The notes beneath the pieces are model-generated. The model searched no databases. It was not told the DNA's origin and saw only the letters and a list, made by a program, of their open reading frames with translations. The position numbers and the translations under genes are program-made. DNA of 62,117 nt from Tannerella forsythia (GTDB taxonomy: Bacteria > Bacteroidota > Bacteroidia > Bacteroidales > Tannerellaceae). The stretch spans positions 1-62,117 of the forward strand of contig NZ_RQYN01000021.1 of the NCBI RefSeq assembly GCF_003860135.1. The letters run 5' to 3'. Below are positions 8,795-18,156 of the stretch, in pieces (positions within the stretch are counted from its first letter, which is position 1; each line of letters starts with the position of its first letter).

Positions 8795-9628
8795 ATGAAA
8801 AAAGGCACAAAAAAACGATATAGACTGGGATTAGCACTAAGTGGAGGCGGAGCAAGGGGCTTCGCGCATATTGGCGTATTCAAACTGTTGGAAGAGTGCG
8901 GCATTCGGCCCGATATCATTGTTGGAACGAGTGCCGGAGCGTTGATGGGTACTTTATTTGCCAGTGGACATACGGCCGGCGAAATCAAACAAATGTTTAC
9001 CGGTCGCGAGTTTTCGGAATTTGCGCAACTGCAAATCCCGAAAGCCGGATTGTTTGACAGTAGCCGTTTTAGCCAGTTTGTTGAACGTCATCTGCGGGTA
9101 AAAACATTCGAGGAGCTTCAAACGCCAATGATTGTTGTCGCCACGGATCTCGATCACGGGTGTAGCCATAATTTCTCGTCCGGCCCTATTGCCGAGCCGA
9201 TTCGGGCCTCATGCAGTATTCCGATTATTTTCAACCCCGTGACCATTGACGGAGTCCATTATGTAGACGGGGGACTCTTTCATAACTTTCCCGTATCGGT
9301 GATTCGTGATCTATGCGATGTGGTGATCGGTGTGAATGTGAACCCTTACACGTCGCCGAAATACAGTCAAAATATTTACAGCATCGCTGAACGGTCGTTT
9401 CATTACCTCTTTGAAGCGAATACAGCTGAGGATCGAGCGAAATGCGATTTGCTGATTGAAACTCCGGAATTTGGAAAATATAAAATGTTCGACTTGAAGA
9501 ATGTCGACCTCATTGTTCATGTCGGATATCATACAGCCCTCAAGGCATTCCACAAATTTGTGAAAGTATCTGACAAAAAAGAGATACTGGCTCATGCCTT
9601 TTTAGAAAGAAATGCAATCAGCACTTAA
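8795..9628 (+). CDS. Patatin-like phospholipase, RssA/NTE type
   Basis: The protein has 277 residues and no signal peptide. An N-terminal glycine-rich oxyanion loop (LSGGGARGFAHIGV, about residues 15-28) is followed by the nucleophile elbow GTSAG (Ser46) and the dyad aspartate in VDGG (Asp158), so the Ser-Asp catalytic pair is complete. Its size fits the cytoplasmic RssA-like lipid acyl hydrolases rather than the much longer surface PlpD-type enzymes. The ATG at 8795 is preferred to an upstream in-frame TTG because it follows GAGGGTG. It is separated by 9 bp from the GH13 gene and may share its transcript. Confidence 0.9.
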   Translation: MKKGTKKRYRLGLALSGGGARGFAHIGVFKLLEECGIRPDIIVGTSAGALMGTLFASGHTAGEIKQMFTGREFSEFAQLQIPKAGLFDSSRFSQFVERHLRVKTFEELQTPMIVVATDLDHGCSHNFSSGPIAEPIRASCSIPIIFNPVTIDGVHYVDGGLFHNFPVSVIRDLCDVVIGVNVNPYTSPKYSQNIYSIAERSFHYLFEANTAEDRAKCDLLIETPEFGKYKMFDLKNVDLIVHVGYHTALKAFHKFVKVSDKKEILAHAFLERNAIST

Positions 9629-9637
9629 CAGAATATT

Positions 9638-11341
9638 ATGGAAAGAGACGAAAAAGTATTTATTTATCAAGCTTTCCCGAGAATTTTCGGAAATATGACG
9701 CACCCATGTGTAAAGCATGGGAGTTTGCGGCAAAACGGATCGGGAAAATTCAACGACTTTACCCCGGTCGCCTTAAAGGCGATCAAGCATTTCGGTATCA
9801 CGCATATATGGTATACCGGTATCATTGAGCATGCCACGCAGACAGACTACACCGCTTTCGGCATCCACAAAGACCATGATGCCGTGGTAAAAGGCAAAGC
9901 CGGTTCACCTTATGCCGTCAAAGATTACTACGATGTAGACCCCGATCTTGCCTGTCGTATTCCTGACCGTATGGCCGAGTTCGAAGCGCTCGTCGAGCGT
10001 ACGCATGAGGCCGGACTGAAAGTCATCATCGACTTCGTTCCCAATCACGTTGCCCGACAATACCATTCCGATGCTAAAAATCCGCTTGTGCACGATTTGG
10101 GAGAAGACGACAACCGAAATATCGCTTTCGATCCCAACAATAATTTTTACTACTTGCCGGGACAAACGCTGGAGCTGCACTTTGGTGCCCAACAGGAAGA
10201 CTTCGAATACAGTGAATTCCCGGCCAAAGTAACCGGAAACGATTGCTTTTCGGCATGTCCGGGGCAAAACGACTGGTACGAAACGGTTAAACTGAATTAC
10301 GGTGTTGATTTCGACCATGGAAAACTCGGACATTTCTATCCTGTGCCTGACACTTGGAAAAAGATGCTGGAGATCCTGAGGTTCTGGATTGGAAAAGGAG
10401 TAGACGGTTTCCGTTGCGACATGGCCGAGATGGTGCCCGTGGAGTTTTGGGAATGGGTCATACCTCGCGTACGCAGCTGGAAACGTGTGATCTTCATCGC
10501 CGAAGTATATAATCCGTCGCTTTACCGCGATTTCCTGAAACGCGGTCAATTCGATTATCTGTATGACAAGGTCGGCCTATACGATACGCTGCGGGAGGTG
10601 ATGTGCGGGCGTGCTCCGGCCAGCCGACTGACCAAATGTTGGCAGGCCGTGGACGATATCCGCCCGCACATGCTGGCTTTTCTCGAAAATCACGACGAAC
10701 AGCGGATTGCTTCCGACTTCTTTGCCGGTGAAGCGCAAGTCGGAATACCCGCATTCCTTACGGTTGCTACGATGGGCACCAATCCGGTAATGATCTATTG
10801 CGGACAGGAATTGGGCGAACGGGGGATGGACGAAGAGGGCTTCAGCGGACGTGACGGACGCACAACCATCTTCGACTACTGGAGCCTCGAATGTCTCCGT
10901 AACTGGAACAACGGCGGACAGTTCGACGAAGCACTGTTGACCGACGAGCAGAAAGCTTTGCGTAGGCAATATGCCGCCATCCTCCATCTCGCCGCGACGG
11001 AAAAGGCCGTTCGTCAAGGGAAATTCTTCGACCTGATGTACGTCAACCTCCATAATCCGTATTTCGATCCGCACCGGCAGTACGCATTCTTGCGCAAATC
11101 AGGCGGTGAAGTTTTGTTGGTGGTCGCGAATTTTGACCGGAAAGCACACACGGTACGCGTTAACATCCCCGACGAAGCTTTCCGAAGCCTGTCGATTCCG
11201 GATAATCAACCTGCCGAACTGACCGACTTGCTTTCAGGAACGAAGAGTATCGGTACGCTGACGTCTACTTGTCCGTACGAGGTCCTTCTGCCGGCATGTT
11301 CGGGAAAAGTATTAAAATTCGACTATGTTGCTCGGAGTTGA
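9638..11341 (+). CDS. GH13 alpha-amylase family glycoside hydrolase
   Basis: The enzyme has 567 residues and no signal peptide, hence cytoplasmic, acting on alpha-glucans or maltodextrins. The four GH13 regions are visible: DFVPNH (region I), GVDGFRCDMAEM with nucleophile Asp261, FIAEVYNP with acid/base Glu289, and FLENHDEQR with Asp353. A C-terminal beta-sandwich domain follows from about residue 450. The catalytic triad is intact. A cytosolic alpha-amylase of this kind commonly works on stored glycogen or imported oligosaccharides; the exact specificity (amylase, glucosidase or branching-type) is not determined. Confidence 0.9.
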   Translation: MERDEKVFIYQAFPRIFGNMTHPCVKHGSLRQNGSGKFNDFTPVALKAIKHFGITHIWYTGIIEHATQTDYTAFGIHKDHDAVVKGKAGSPYAVKDYYDVDPDLACRIPDRMAEFEALVERTHEAGLKVIIDFVPNHVARQYHSDAKNPLVHDLGEDDNRNIAFDPNNNFYYLPGQTLELHFGAQQEDFEYSEFPAKVTGNDCFSACPGQNDWYETVKLNYGVDFDHGKLGHFYPVPDTWKKMLEILRFWIGKGVDGFRCDMAEMVPVEFWEWVIPRVRSWKRVIFIAEVYNPSLYRDFLKRGQFDYLYDKVGLYDTLREVMCGRAPASRLTKCWQAVDDIRPHMLAFLENHDEQRIASDFFAGEAQVGIPAFLTVATMGTNPVMIYCGQELGERGMDEEGFSGRDGRTTIFDYWSLECLRNWNNGGQFDEALLTDEQKALRRQYAAILHLAATEKAVRQGKFFDLMYVNLHNPYFDPHRQYAFLRKSGGEVLLVVANFDRKAHTVRVNIPDEAFRSLSIPDNQPAELTDLLSGTKSIGTLTSTCPYEVLLPACSGKVLKFDYVARS

Positions 11342-11403
11342 ATATTTTTTCGGTCGGACGAGAGTTTTTCGATAAACAGAGAGGTGGTTTCGGAAGAAGT
11401 TTC

Positions 11404-11411
11404 TATTTTTG
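11404..11411 (+). promoter_or_regulatory. Candidate -7 box of prs
   Basis: TATTTTTG matches TAnnTTTG. The upstream element is weak (GGTTTC about 18 bp before), so this is a candidate only. It lies 31 bp before the prs start codon. Confidence 0.45.
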
Positions 11412-11442
11412 TACCACAATTCTTAAATTAAAATTCGATCTG

Positions 11443-12387
11443 ATGAGTGCACATACTCCTTTTGCTGTCTTTTCGGGAACAAACTCCCGTTACCTTGCAG
11501 AAAAAATCTGTAATAGTCTGGGCTGTTCGATGGGACAGATGAACATTGAACACTTCTCCGACGGCGAGTTTTCCGTTTCGTACGAAGAAAGTATACGCGG
11601 GAAAGACGTATTTTTAGTACAATCTACGTTCCCCAATGCCGACAACCTGATGGAACTCCTGCTGATGATGGATGCCGCCAAACGTGCTTCGGCACATTCG
11701 GTCATTGCCGTGATTCCGTATTTCGGGTGGGCGCGTCAAGACCGAAAAGATAAGCCGCGCGTTTCCATCGGGGCGAAAATGATTGCCGATCTGTTGAGTG
11801 TGTCCGGTTTGAACCGGCTCATCACGATGGACCTGCATGCGGATCAGATTCAGGGTTTTTTCGATGTGCCGGTCGACCATCTGTATGCTTCGTCGGTATT
11901 CCTCGATTATATCAAAACGCAGCTCCCGCTCGACAATCTCGTGATGGCGACCCCCGATGTGGGTGGTACAAAACGTGCCAGCAGTTATTCGAAATTCCTC
12001 GAGATACCGATGGTTATTTGTTATAAAAAACGTCTTAAAGCCAACGAGATTGCGGATATGAGGATTATCGGTGACGTGGAAGGGAAAGACGTGTTGTTGG
12101 TTGATGACATTGTCGATACGGCCGGAACGATTACGAAGGCAGCCGACCTGATGATGCAGAATGGTGCCAAATCCGTACGGGCAATGGCAAGTCATGCCGT
12201 GATGTCCGACCCGGCTACGATGCGCATCGACCAGTCGTCGTTAAAAGAAATGATTTTCACCGATTCAATTCCCTATACGAAGAAAAGCGAAAAGATCACG
12301 GTACTGTCGGTGGCCGAAATGTTTGCCGAAGCCATCCGGCGTGTGTGCCGTGACGAATCGATCAGTTCGCTCTATGCGATCAAGTAA
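11443..12387 (+). CDS. prs: Ribose-phosphate pyrophosphokinase (PRPP synthetase)
   Basis: The enzyme makes PRPP from ribose 5-phosphate and ATP for nucleotide, histidine and tryptophan synthesis. It has 314 residues, the usual class I length. Visible motifs are the FSDGE flexible-loop region, the catalytic-loop signature YFGWARQDRKDKPR, the histidine of MDLHADQIQGFF, and the PRPP-binding loop VLLVDDIVDTAGTI. The ATG at 11443 gives MSAHTPFAVFSGTNSR; the frame is open further upstream but that extension overlaps the amylase gene and lacks conservation. It is cytosolic and probably essential. Confidence 0.96.
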   Translation: MSAHTPFAVFSGTNSRYLAEKICNSLGCSMGQMNIEHFSDGEFSVSYEESIRGKDVFLVQSTFPNADNLMELLLMMDAAKRASAHSVIAVIPYFGWARQDRKDKPRVSIGAKMIADLLSVSGLNRLITMDLHADQIQGFFDVPVDHLYASSVFLDYIKTQLPLDNLVMATPDVGGTKRASSYSKFLEIPMVICYKKRLKANEIADMRIIGDVEGKDVLLVDDIVDTAGTITKAADLMMQNGAKSVRAMASHAVMSDPATMRIDQSSLKEMIFTDSIPYTKKSEKITVLSVAEMFAEAIRRVCRDESISSLYAIK

Positions 12388-12487
12388 CGGAGGCTGTTTG
12401 TTAAATGGTTGATTACGAATTGTAAATCGCGAATGACGATCTGCTGACGATTGAAAACTTGATTACTGATTGCTGTGAAAAGCCCTG

Positions 12488-12567
12488 CGGGCGTTTGATT
12501 GTTGGTTTGATTGTTTCTGAGCCCAACTGACTGCCAAACAAAAAACATCGAAACAACTAAACGCCCG
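12488..12567. repeat. Imperfect inverted repeat between prs and the cupin gene
   Basis: The arms CGGGCGTTT-GATTGTT and AACAACT-AAACGCCCG face each other with a central region of about 40 bp. The repeat could form a long hairpin in the 225-bp gap, acting as a prs terminator or representing a REP/MITE-like relic. It lacks a clear T-tract. Confidence 0.55.
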
Positions 12568-12612
12568 AAGGACTGGATACAGACAGTCGAATAACAATTA
12601 TCAAACAATGCC

Positions 12613-12954
12613 ATGATTTTGGATTTTCCGAACATTAAAGAAGAACGGTTGCCGCGCTTTAAAGGCGGCGAAAAGGAGTATATCGCACGTATGTTTGTTG
12701 ATGAGCATAACCGCATCATGTACGGCCGGCTTGAACCCGGTGCGTCCATCGGTATGCATCTGCACGATACGAGCAGCGAAGCCATTTATATTTTGCAAGG
12801 GAACGGTAAGGTGCTGATCGACGAAGGGGAAGAGAGAGTGAGCGCAGGGCAGTGTCATTACTGCCCGAAAGGCCATGCACACAGCCTCGTCAACGACAGT
12901 GATGCCGACCTGATCTTTTTTGCCGTCATCCCGCAACATGAAAGCGTAGGATAA
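12613..12954 (+). CDS. Small single-domain cupin protein
   Basis: This 113-residue cytosolic protein is one cupin_2 barrel. The first cupin motif is GASIGMHLHDTSSEAIYILQG (residues about 38-58, metal ligands His46, His48 and probably Glu53), and the second motif contains CHYCPKGHAHSLVN. Such small cupins bind a metal and act as isomerases, sugar-binding or regulatory proteins; the specific role cannot be assigned. It is convergent with mnmA, whose stop lies 20 bp away. The pair of Cys in CHYC flanking the second motif is slightly unusual. Confidence 0.85.
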   Translation: MILDFPNIKEERLPRFKGGEKEYIARMFVDEHNRIMYGRLEPGASIGMHLHDTSSEAIYILQGNGKVLIDEGEERVSAGQCHYCPKGHAHSLVNDSDADLIFFAVIPQHESVG

Positions 12955-12974
12955 GCCTCTTGCTGCGCTTTTTA

Positions 12975-14039
12975 TCAGATAATCATTCCGCTCCCGATGC
13001 AGAGATGATGGTCTTTGTCGTATACGACAGCAAATTGTCCGGGCGCGATACCCTGCATCTTGTCGTCGCTACGGATCGTATATAAGTCACCGAAACGACG
13101 GATATAGCCATGCGTGAACTCGGGAGTGTGACGGATCTTGAACGTGATTTCTTTCTCATCCTCGAACGTGCCCCAGATATCTTCGGTAATAAAATGAAAG
13201 CCCTCCATGCGGATCGTTTTGCCGTATTGCGTTTCCGGATCGTAACCGTTCGAGACGTAGATAATATTCTCATCCACGTCTTTCCGGATCACAAACCACG
13301 GCCCTCCACTCAAACCTAATCCCTTACGCTGACCGATGGTGTGAAACCAGTAGCCCTGATGCTTTCCAATTACCCTTCCGGTCTCCAGTTCGATGATTTT
13401 CCCTTCACGACGACCAAGATAACGTTCGATAAAATCGTTGTAATCGATCTTGCCGAGAAAGCAGATGCCCTGACTGTCTCTGCGCTGTGCGCTCGGCAGG
13501 TTTTGTGCCGAGGCGATGGCACGTACCTCGCTCTTCATCAGGTGTCCGATCGGAAACATCAGTTTGGAAATTTGCAGATTCGTGATCTGACCGAGGAAGT
13601 CCGTCTGATCTTTCACGGGGTCTTTTGCTGTCGACAGCCATGTCCGACCGTTGATCTCCGTTGTTGTCGCGTAATGTCCCGTAGCGATTTTATCGAAATC
13701 TTTTCCCCATCGGTCTTCAAAGCATCCGAATTTGATGTAGCGATTGCACATCATATCGGGGTTGGGAGTCAGGCCGCGTTTTACGGACTCGATCGTATAG
13801 CTGACCACCTTGTCCCAATATTCGTCGTGCAGCGAGACAACCTCCATCCGGCAGCCATATTTCTTTGCTATATATGTAGTCATTTCGATATCTTCTTCCG
13901 CCGGACAGTCGATGTATCCGTCCTTGTCCTCCATCCCGATACGGATATAAAAAATGGTCGGCTCGTAGCCTGCCTCTTTCAGCAGATGTACTACGACCGA
14001 GCTGTCTACGCCTCCGGAAACCAATGCGACTATTTCCAT
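12975..14039 (-). CDS. mnmA: tRNA 2-thiouridylase MnmA
   Basis: The enzyme transfers sulfur to U34 of tRNA-Lys, -Glu and -Gln. The N-terminal PP-loop SGGVDSSV (residues 8-15), the IGQRKGLG motif and the C-terminal beta-barrel are present. The catalytic cysteines should be the one in [11 protein letters not shown] (first) and the one in SQGICFLG (second). The start at 14039 gives [14 protein letters not shown] and 354 residues, the normal length; a longer frame extends upstream but runs through the promoter. A consensus promoter lies at 14062-14092 on the same strand. Confidence 0.95.
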   Translation of the reverse strand: MEIVALVSGGVDSSVVVHLLKEAGYEPTIFYIRIGMEDKDGYIDCPAEEDIEMTTYIAKKYGCRMEVVSLHDEYWDKVVSYTIESVKRGLTPNPDMMCNRYIKFGCFEDRWGKDFDKIATGHYATTTEINGRTWLSTAKDPVKDQTDFLGQITNLQISKLMFPIGHLMKSEVRAIASAQNLPSAQRRDSQGICFLGKIDYNDFIERYLGRREGKIIELETGRVIGKHQGYWFHTIGQRKGLGLSGGPWFVIRKDVDENIIYVSNGYDPETQYGKTIRMEGFHFITEDIWGTFEDEKEITFKIRHTPEFTHGYIRRFGDLYTIRSDDKMQGIAPGQFAVVYDKDHHLCIGSGMII

Positions 14040-14061
14040 ACTCTTACCGATAACTTTTCCG

Positions 14062-14092
14062 CAAAAGTACAAAAAAGACATCTTTCGAGCAA
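14062..14092 (-). promoter_or_regulatory. Promoter of mnmA
   Basis: On the minus strand TTG (14090-14092), a 20-bp spacer and TACTTTTG (14062-14069) match the Bacteroidetes consensus. The -7 box is 22 bp before the ATG at 14039, which supports that start. Confidence 0.7.
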
Positions 14093-14126
14093 CGGAACCG
14101 CTTCGCTCCTGCCGATTGGCATAGAG

Positions 14127-14175
14127 AATCCCCTCTTTTGGGGATTGCGGCATCTCTCCTTTCGTCGTACCTTTG
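14127..14175 (+). promoter_or_regulatory. Dyad-bearing promoter of the ketopantoate reductase gene
   Basis: A 21-bp dyad AATCCCCT-N6-GGGATTG (14127-14147) ends in the -33 TTG (14145-14147). After exactly 20 bp comes TACCTTTG (14168-14175), and the ATG follows 7 bp later, so the transcript has almost no leader. The architecture is the same as at 8600-8648 and 55548-55596. The neighbouring mnmA promoter is divergent and 35 bp away. Confidence 0.75.
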
Positions 14176-14182
14176 GAGTCGG

Positions 14183-15136
14183 ATGAACAAGCGCATATTG
14201 ATATTCGGTTCAGGAGTGATCGGCTCGGTCTACGGTGGACTGCTGGCAAAGGCGGGCTATGACGTGAGCCTGCTTGCTCGTGGTAAGCGTCTGAAGGATT
14301 TGCAGGAGAAAGGGCTGCTTTTGCGACGGGCGATGCGCCCGCAGGCCGAGACTGAAACTGTCGGTGTACGTGTCGTCCCCGAGCTATGCCCCGACGATGC
14401 TTACGATTACGTCTTTGTTACCCTGCGTGCCGAGCAGGTCGAAGAGGCACTTCCCGTATTGGCTACCAACACTTCGAGTTGTTTCGTTTTTATGGTGAAT
14501 CATGCCGATGGCTACGACTGTTGGGAGTCAACCATAGGTAAGGATCGAGTGATCGCAGCCTTTCCCGGGGCGGGCGGAAGGGTTGACGAAGAGGGTAAGG
14601 TTTTTTACAGCCTCACTAGCCGCCCCATTCAACCCACCACCTTGGGCGAACCCGACGGAAGTCTTACACCCCGTATCCGCGAATTGCGCCGGATGTTGCG
14701 CAAGGCCGGCTTCCCGACTGTCATAAGCCGCAACATGGACGCGTGGCAAAAAACGCACCTTGCTCTGGTTTGTCCCTTAGCCTGTGCCATCTATTTCGAT
14801 GGCGGAAACAGCCGCACGCTGGCAAACAACAGGCATGTCCTCACCCAACTTTGCAAAGCCTTAAGAGAAACCTTTGCCTTTATACAACATTCGGGGATAG
14901 GTATCACTCCCGGCAAGTATCGTTTTATGCGTGTTGTTCCGCTGCCTCTTATGCGCTTTGTGCTGTCTCACATCTACGCTTCGTCGTGGGCGGAAACCTT
15001 TATCGACGACCATACCCGTCATGCCCGTGGCGAGATGATGCACCTTACCGAAGCCCTTATTGCTTTGGCTGCCCGCCACGGATGCGAACTGATCGAACTC
15101 GGAAGGCTCTTAACCGGTAGAATCGATTCAAAATAG
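14183..15136 (+). CDS. Ketopantoate reductase (ApbA/PanE) family protein
   Basis: This 317-residue NAD(P)-dependent oxidoreductase has an N-terminal Rossmann fold starting [21 protein letters not shown] (GxGxxG, residues about 4-24) and a C-terminal helical domain. The family reduces 2-dehydropantoate to pantoate, but many members are paralogues with other substrates. The conserved family lysine is not obvious in the expected HKxxxN context (here [13 protein letters not shown]), so pantothenate synthesis is not assured. The ATG at 14183 lies 7 bp after the -7 box; a longer upstream frame would include the promoter. Confidence 0.8.
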   Translation: MNKRILIFGSGVIGSVYGGLLAKAGYDVSLLARGKRLKDLQEKGLLLRRAMRPQAETETVGVRVVPELCPDDAYDYVFVTLRAEQVEEALPVLATNTSSCFVFMVNHADGYDCWESTIGKDRVIAAFPGAGGRVDEEGKVFYSLTSRPIQPTTLGEPDGSLTPRIRELRRMLRKAGFPTVISRNMDAWQKTHLALVCPLACAIYFDGGNSRTLANNRHVLTQLCKALRETFAFIQHSGIGITPGKYRFMRVVPLPLMRFVLSHIYASSWAETFIDDHTRHARGEMMHLTEALIALAARHGCELIELGRLLTGRIDSK

Positions 15137-15236
15137 ACTTTCGGGAACAAATGGACGTTTCTTTATCCCTGATACATTTTACGCGCTCTTGCTTATTTAC
15201 ATAATAGAAGAGATTTAGCGTTTTCGATAAAAAATA

Positions 15237-15244
15237 TATCTTTG
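15237..15244 (+). promoter_or_regulatory. Candidate -7 box of the DUF4419 gene
   Basis: TATCTTTG matches the -7 consensus. It lies about 120 bp upstream of the start codon. No convincing -33 TTG is seen at the right spacing, so confidence is moderate. The AT-rich leader of roughly 115 nt shows no recognisable riboswitch. Confidence 0.4.
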
Positions 15245-15367
15245 TAGTTGCTTCTTGTCATGTAGTATTTTTTACAGCAAATGGAATGCAATAAAGAATT
15301 CTTTTTAACTTTACAAGTTAGACATAACAAACAGCCATCCAAATAGAACCATCTGAAAAATAACATC

Positions 15368-16888
15368 ATGAAGAAGAATGTATTGATCGTTTTGCTCTTG
15401 CTTCCATTTCTCTCTTTCGGACAAGAAATGACTTTTGAGATTGAAAAGCTCTCCAAGCCCGAAAAATTGCTTCCTCTACAATCATACGATGATATTTACC
15501 AAGGGATGATACTGACGGATGCGCATGTATCGAAATGGGATATCGAAAAGAAAGGGATTGATTTTAAATACCATCTCTTGGCCAAAAGCAAAGCCCCCGA
15601 CAGTCTGGTCAATTACGGTTATCATTCTTTTTTTTACGGGATGTACCAAGCTTATGCGGAGCATCGGCCTTTTGTACTCTCTCCCGACATGATCTGGCTC
15701 TTAATAAGTCAGGGATTTGCCAGACACGTACAGGCCAACCCTGAAAAACTCCGGAAATATTTCGTCGATTTTTCGGGAAAACTCAGCTTAACCGTAGTTG
15801 CCGGAAATGATTTGCTAAAAGATTCCGAGCAGTGGGAAGAGCTTTTTCCCCAGTTCACAGCCCAGATTGCCGGGCATACCGGTGAGGAATTGATAAACAC
15901 CTTGACCGCTGATTTTTCCACAACAACGGCTGTCGAAAAAGTGGCTTCCGAAATTACCATAATGGAAGCCATGGAGCCTTACTTTGAGTTTGTTGTAATC
16001 TATATGGTTTGTGGTATACCGCAAATCACACTAAAAGGGACAACCGAAGATTGGGAGAAAATTCTTGAAAAGACGAGAAAACTGGGAAAATACGATTTGC
16101 GATGGTGGACGAAAGAGTTAGAGCCTATTTTAAAAGAATTTATACGTGCGTCGAAAGGACAAATCAATAAAAGGTTCTGGCGAAACATGTTTAAGTATCA
16201 CTCTAAAAAGAGATACGGAGCTCCTAAAATCATTGACGGTTGGATTGTTAAATTCTTTCCTTACGATAAAGACGGGCGACGCAATAATCTGAACCGACTT
16301 GTTGGTACTCAGAGTTTGCCCGAAGAGATCGTTAAAGTGGACCTGAAATATCTAAAAACGGATGGAGCCCATACCGAAGAGACCATGCTCGAACTCTGGG
16401 CCGGCTTTATTGGCCTTGAGCAAAATACGGAAACCTATGCGCTGACACCACAAATAAGTTGGATGATTAAAAAGAAAGACATCAATCGGGAGGCCTTATA
16501 TCAAAGTCTGGAAAGAGATAACGTGCCTTATACTGGATTAGGCTCAGGGATTGACCTGAAAATAATTGAAGTGCCGGAGGTATTAAAGAAATTTGACACG
16601 ATATATGCACTTGGACTTCGTTTCAAGAAAAAGATCTTCCTCCCCGACTGGATGAAGACGAAAAGAATCGGCAAGCTGTTTATCGACGGAACAATATCGG
16701 ATAAGGAGAAACAAAAGATTTTAGATTGGTTTCCCAATACGGAAATCGAGTTAAACGGTAAAAAATACCACGAGGGGAAAAATACTTGGATCCGGTTTTG
16801 GGGTAAGGAAATCCCTAAGGAGGTCTTGGAGTTGAAACATATCTGGATTTTAGAAATATGGAATATGTACGGGCATAAAAACGAATAA
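15368..16888 (+). CDS. Secreted DUF4419 protein
   Basis: The 506-residue protein has a Sec signal peptide (MKKNVLIVLLLLPFLSFGQ, cut near residue 19). It carries the DUF4419 block with YHSFFYGMYQAYAEHRP (about residues 76-92), LSPDMIWLLISQGFARHV and the later GTTEDWEKILEKTRKLG segment. DUF4419 proteins occur in Bacteroidetes and fungi and have no established activity. The C-terminal third (from about 400) contains an unrelated leucine-rich segment with an IEVPEVLKKF start, possibly a separate domain. The gene is monocistronic, and the prophage lies immediately downstream. Confidence 0.8.
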   Translation: MKKNVLIVLLLLPFLSFGQEMTFEIEKLSKPEKLLPLQSYDDIYQGMILTDAHVSKWDIEKKGIDFKYHLLAKSKAPDSLVNYGYHSFFYGMYQAYAEHRPFVLSPDMIWLLISQGFARHVQANPEKLRKYFVDFSGKLSLTVVAGNDLLKDSEQWEELFPQFTAQIAGHTGEELINTLTADFSTTTAVEKVASEITIMEAMEPYFEFVVIYMVCGIPQITLKGTTEDWEKILEKTRKLGKYDLRWWTKELEPILKEFIRASKGQINKRFWRNMFKYHSKKRYGAPKIIDGWIVKFFPYDKDGRRNNLNRLVGTQSLPEEIVKVDLKYLKTDGAHTEETMLELWAGFIGLEQNTETYALTPQISWMIKKKDINREALYQSLERDNVPYTGLGSGIDLKIIEVPEVLKKFDTIYALGLRFKKKIFLPDWMKTKRIGKLFIDGTISDKEKQKILDWFPNTEIELNGKKYHEGKNTWIRFWGKEIPKEVLELKHIWILEIWNMYGHKNE

Positions 16889-16990
16889 TACAAAAGAGAA
16901 AACCACAAAACTCTAAGGAATAAAGAAATACACAAAACACGATTACAAACGAAACGTACATTTGCTTTACAAACGCTTTACACTTAAAAG

Positions 16991-17010
16991 GCCCACGCGG
17001 GCTTTTTTTT
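16991..17010 (+). terminator. Intrinsic terminator after the DUF4419 gene
   Basis: GCCC-ACGC-GGGC hairpin followed by eight T residues, with an A-rich 5' flank that can extend pairing. It may terminate host transcription before it enters the prophage, or be part of the prophage end. Confidence 0.7.
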
Positions 17011-17319
17011 GCACGGACGCGACAAACGATTGCGAAACCTTTACACAGTGCGGTTTTGAGGCTGAATGCGGGCTGATGTGGGCGCGGGTGTACGTGTTTG
17101 TTTAAACGGCAGTTGTGGGGCTTTTATAAGGCGTTTTAATGGTGTGGGAGGATGTGTGTGCCGGGGCAACTGCTTGCGGCGGGTTCTTTATTGCGTGTTT
17201 TTGTTTGTGTTTCAATATGTTAAATCTCAAAAAAGGCGATGAAACGGGTATAAATGGCTATTTGGCAAAAGGGACGCGAAGTGGCGATAAAAAGTTACAG
17301 AAAACGGCGTTTTTGCAAA

Positions 17320-17351
17320 ACTGGGGTCAAACTGGGGTCAAAACTGGGGTC
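17320..17351. repeat. Three ACTGGGGTC iterations near the prophage left end
   Basis: ACTGGGGTC occurs at 17320, 17331 and 17343, that is at 11- and 12-bp steps, about one helical turn. Same-face spacing suggests a protein-binding array such as transposase or host-factor sites; this is inference. Confidence 0.6.
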
Positions 17352-17588
17352 GTTTTCTTGTTAATTGACCGCGAAGCGAAGTTAAAATAGGGTGTTTTGG
17401 TGTTAAAATTGTGTTAAGCTCAGCGTTTTTTTTGCTTGATTTACTGTTATTTTTGAGTACTTTTACTCCTGATTTTTAGCATGTTGTGTTTTTAAACTTC
17501 TTACTTTGGGCTTAAAATCGGGGATTTTACAAATGGATAGTTTTTTTTGCATGCTCGAATGTGGGATGAATGAGGTAGTATTTGTTCT

Positions 17589-18152
17589 TTATGTGTTGGA
17601 TATTGTATGCTTGTCTGATATGTTGCATAAGAGTCGGTCGATAAACTGATGGTATTCTACTCTGTCGTATTTCGAGAGTTCTTCTTTGTATAAAATAGAG
17701 GTGTTTGCGAGTTTTTCTATTCGTCTGTGTTTCGCCGAGTTCGTTTTTAAGTTGTTTATCTGCTCTACGACGTCTTGGCAGATTCTCGAGAAGCTTGCTA
17801 CGACGATTTTAGCGTACAGGTCGGTGTCGAATACTTTATTCGGGTATAGAATAAAGGAAGACTGAAAATCGCTTATGATTCGGTCGTAATATAATGAATA
17901 ATACTTCTGAACGCCTTCTTCTATCTGACTTTTATAGTTTTTATTATTGACTGACTTTGAGAGATGTGCGGCGAGTTGTCTTCCGAATACATATCTGGCG
18001 GACAGCGTGTCTATTCTTTTGGTGTGCTCGAATATGTAGGCGGTTTCGAGCATTTGTTTTATTCTCGTGGGGGTTGGATCGTATCTTTGGGGTTTGGGCT
18101 TGGAATACGACAATGCAATTAATATGATAATAATGATTGCGGCGAGGATCAT
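17589..18152 (-). CDS. Small membrane-anchored protein in the lysogeny operon
   Basis: The 187-residue protein begins with a strongly hydrophobic anchor (MILAAIIIIILIALSY, residues 1-16) followed by a charged, helical, probably cytoplasmic domain. I do not recognise the family. It starts 4 bp after the repressor stop and must be co-transcribed with it, so it is likely expressed in the lysogen. In temperate phages this position often holds superinfection-exclusion or anti-phage genes. That role is inference from position and topology only. Confidence 0.7.
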   Translation of the reverse strand: MILAAIIIIILIALSYSKPKPQRYDPTPTRIKQMLETAYIFEHTKRIDTLSARYVFGRQLAAHLSKSVNNKNYKSQIEEGVQKYYSLYYDRIISDFQSSFILYPNKVFDTDLYAKIVVASFSRICQDVVEQINNLKTNSAKHRRIEKLANTSILYKEELSKYDRVEYHQFIDRLLCNISDKHTISNT

Positions 18153-18156
18153 TGTA

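Larger units (their letters stand above)
16889..17588. other. Gene-free region holding the prophage left end
   Basis: I support no gene in these 700 bp. It contains a terminator (16991-17010), three CTTTACA-type words (about 16960-17046), a G-rich stretch from about 17040 to 17360 whose base composition differs from the AT-rich flanks, and three ACTGGGGTC repeats (17320-17351). The left end of the Mu-like prophage must lie here because the lysogeny genes end at 17589 and host coding ends at 16888. I could not identify terminal inverted repeats or a 5-bp target duplication by eye. Confidence 0.5.

Noticed and set aside
12372-12785. Leftward frame across the prs-cupin gap
   Set aside because: It crosses the inverted repeat and the cupin gene, with no domain.
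16889-17003. Terminal inverted repeats and 5-bp target duplication of the prophage
   Set aside because: I compared this stretch with 53950-54039 on both strands and found no convincing match, so no exact ends are given.
17139-17390. 83-codon frame in the prophage left-end region
   Set aside because: Includes the ACTGGGGTC repeats, has no recognisable domain or ribosome site, and lies in the G-biased non-coding stretch.
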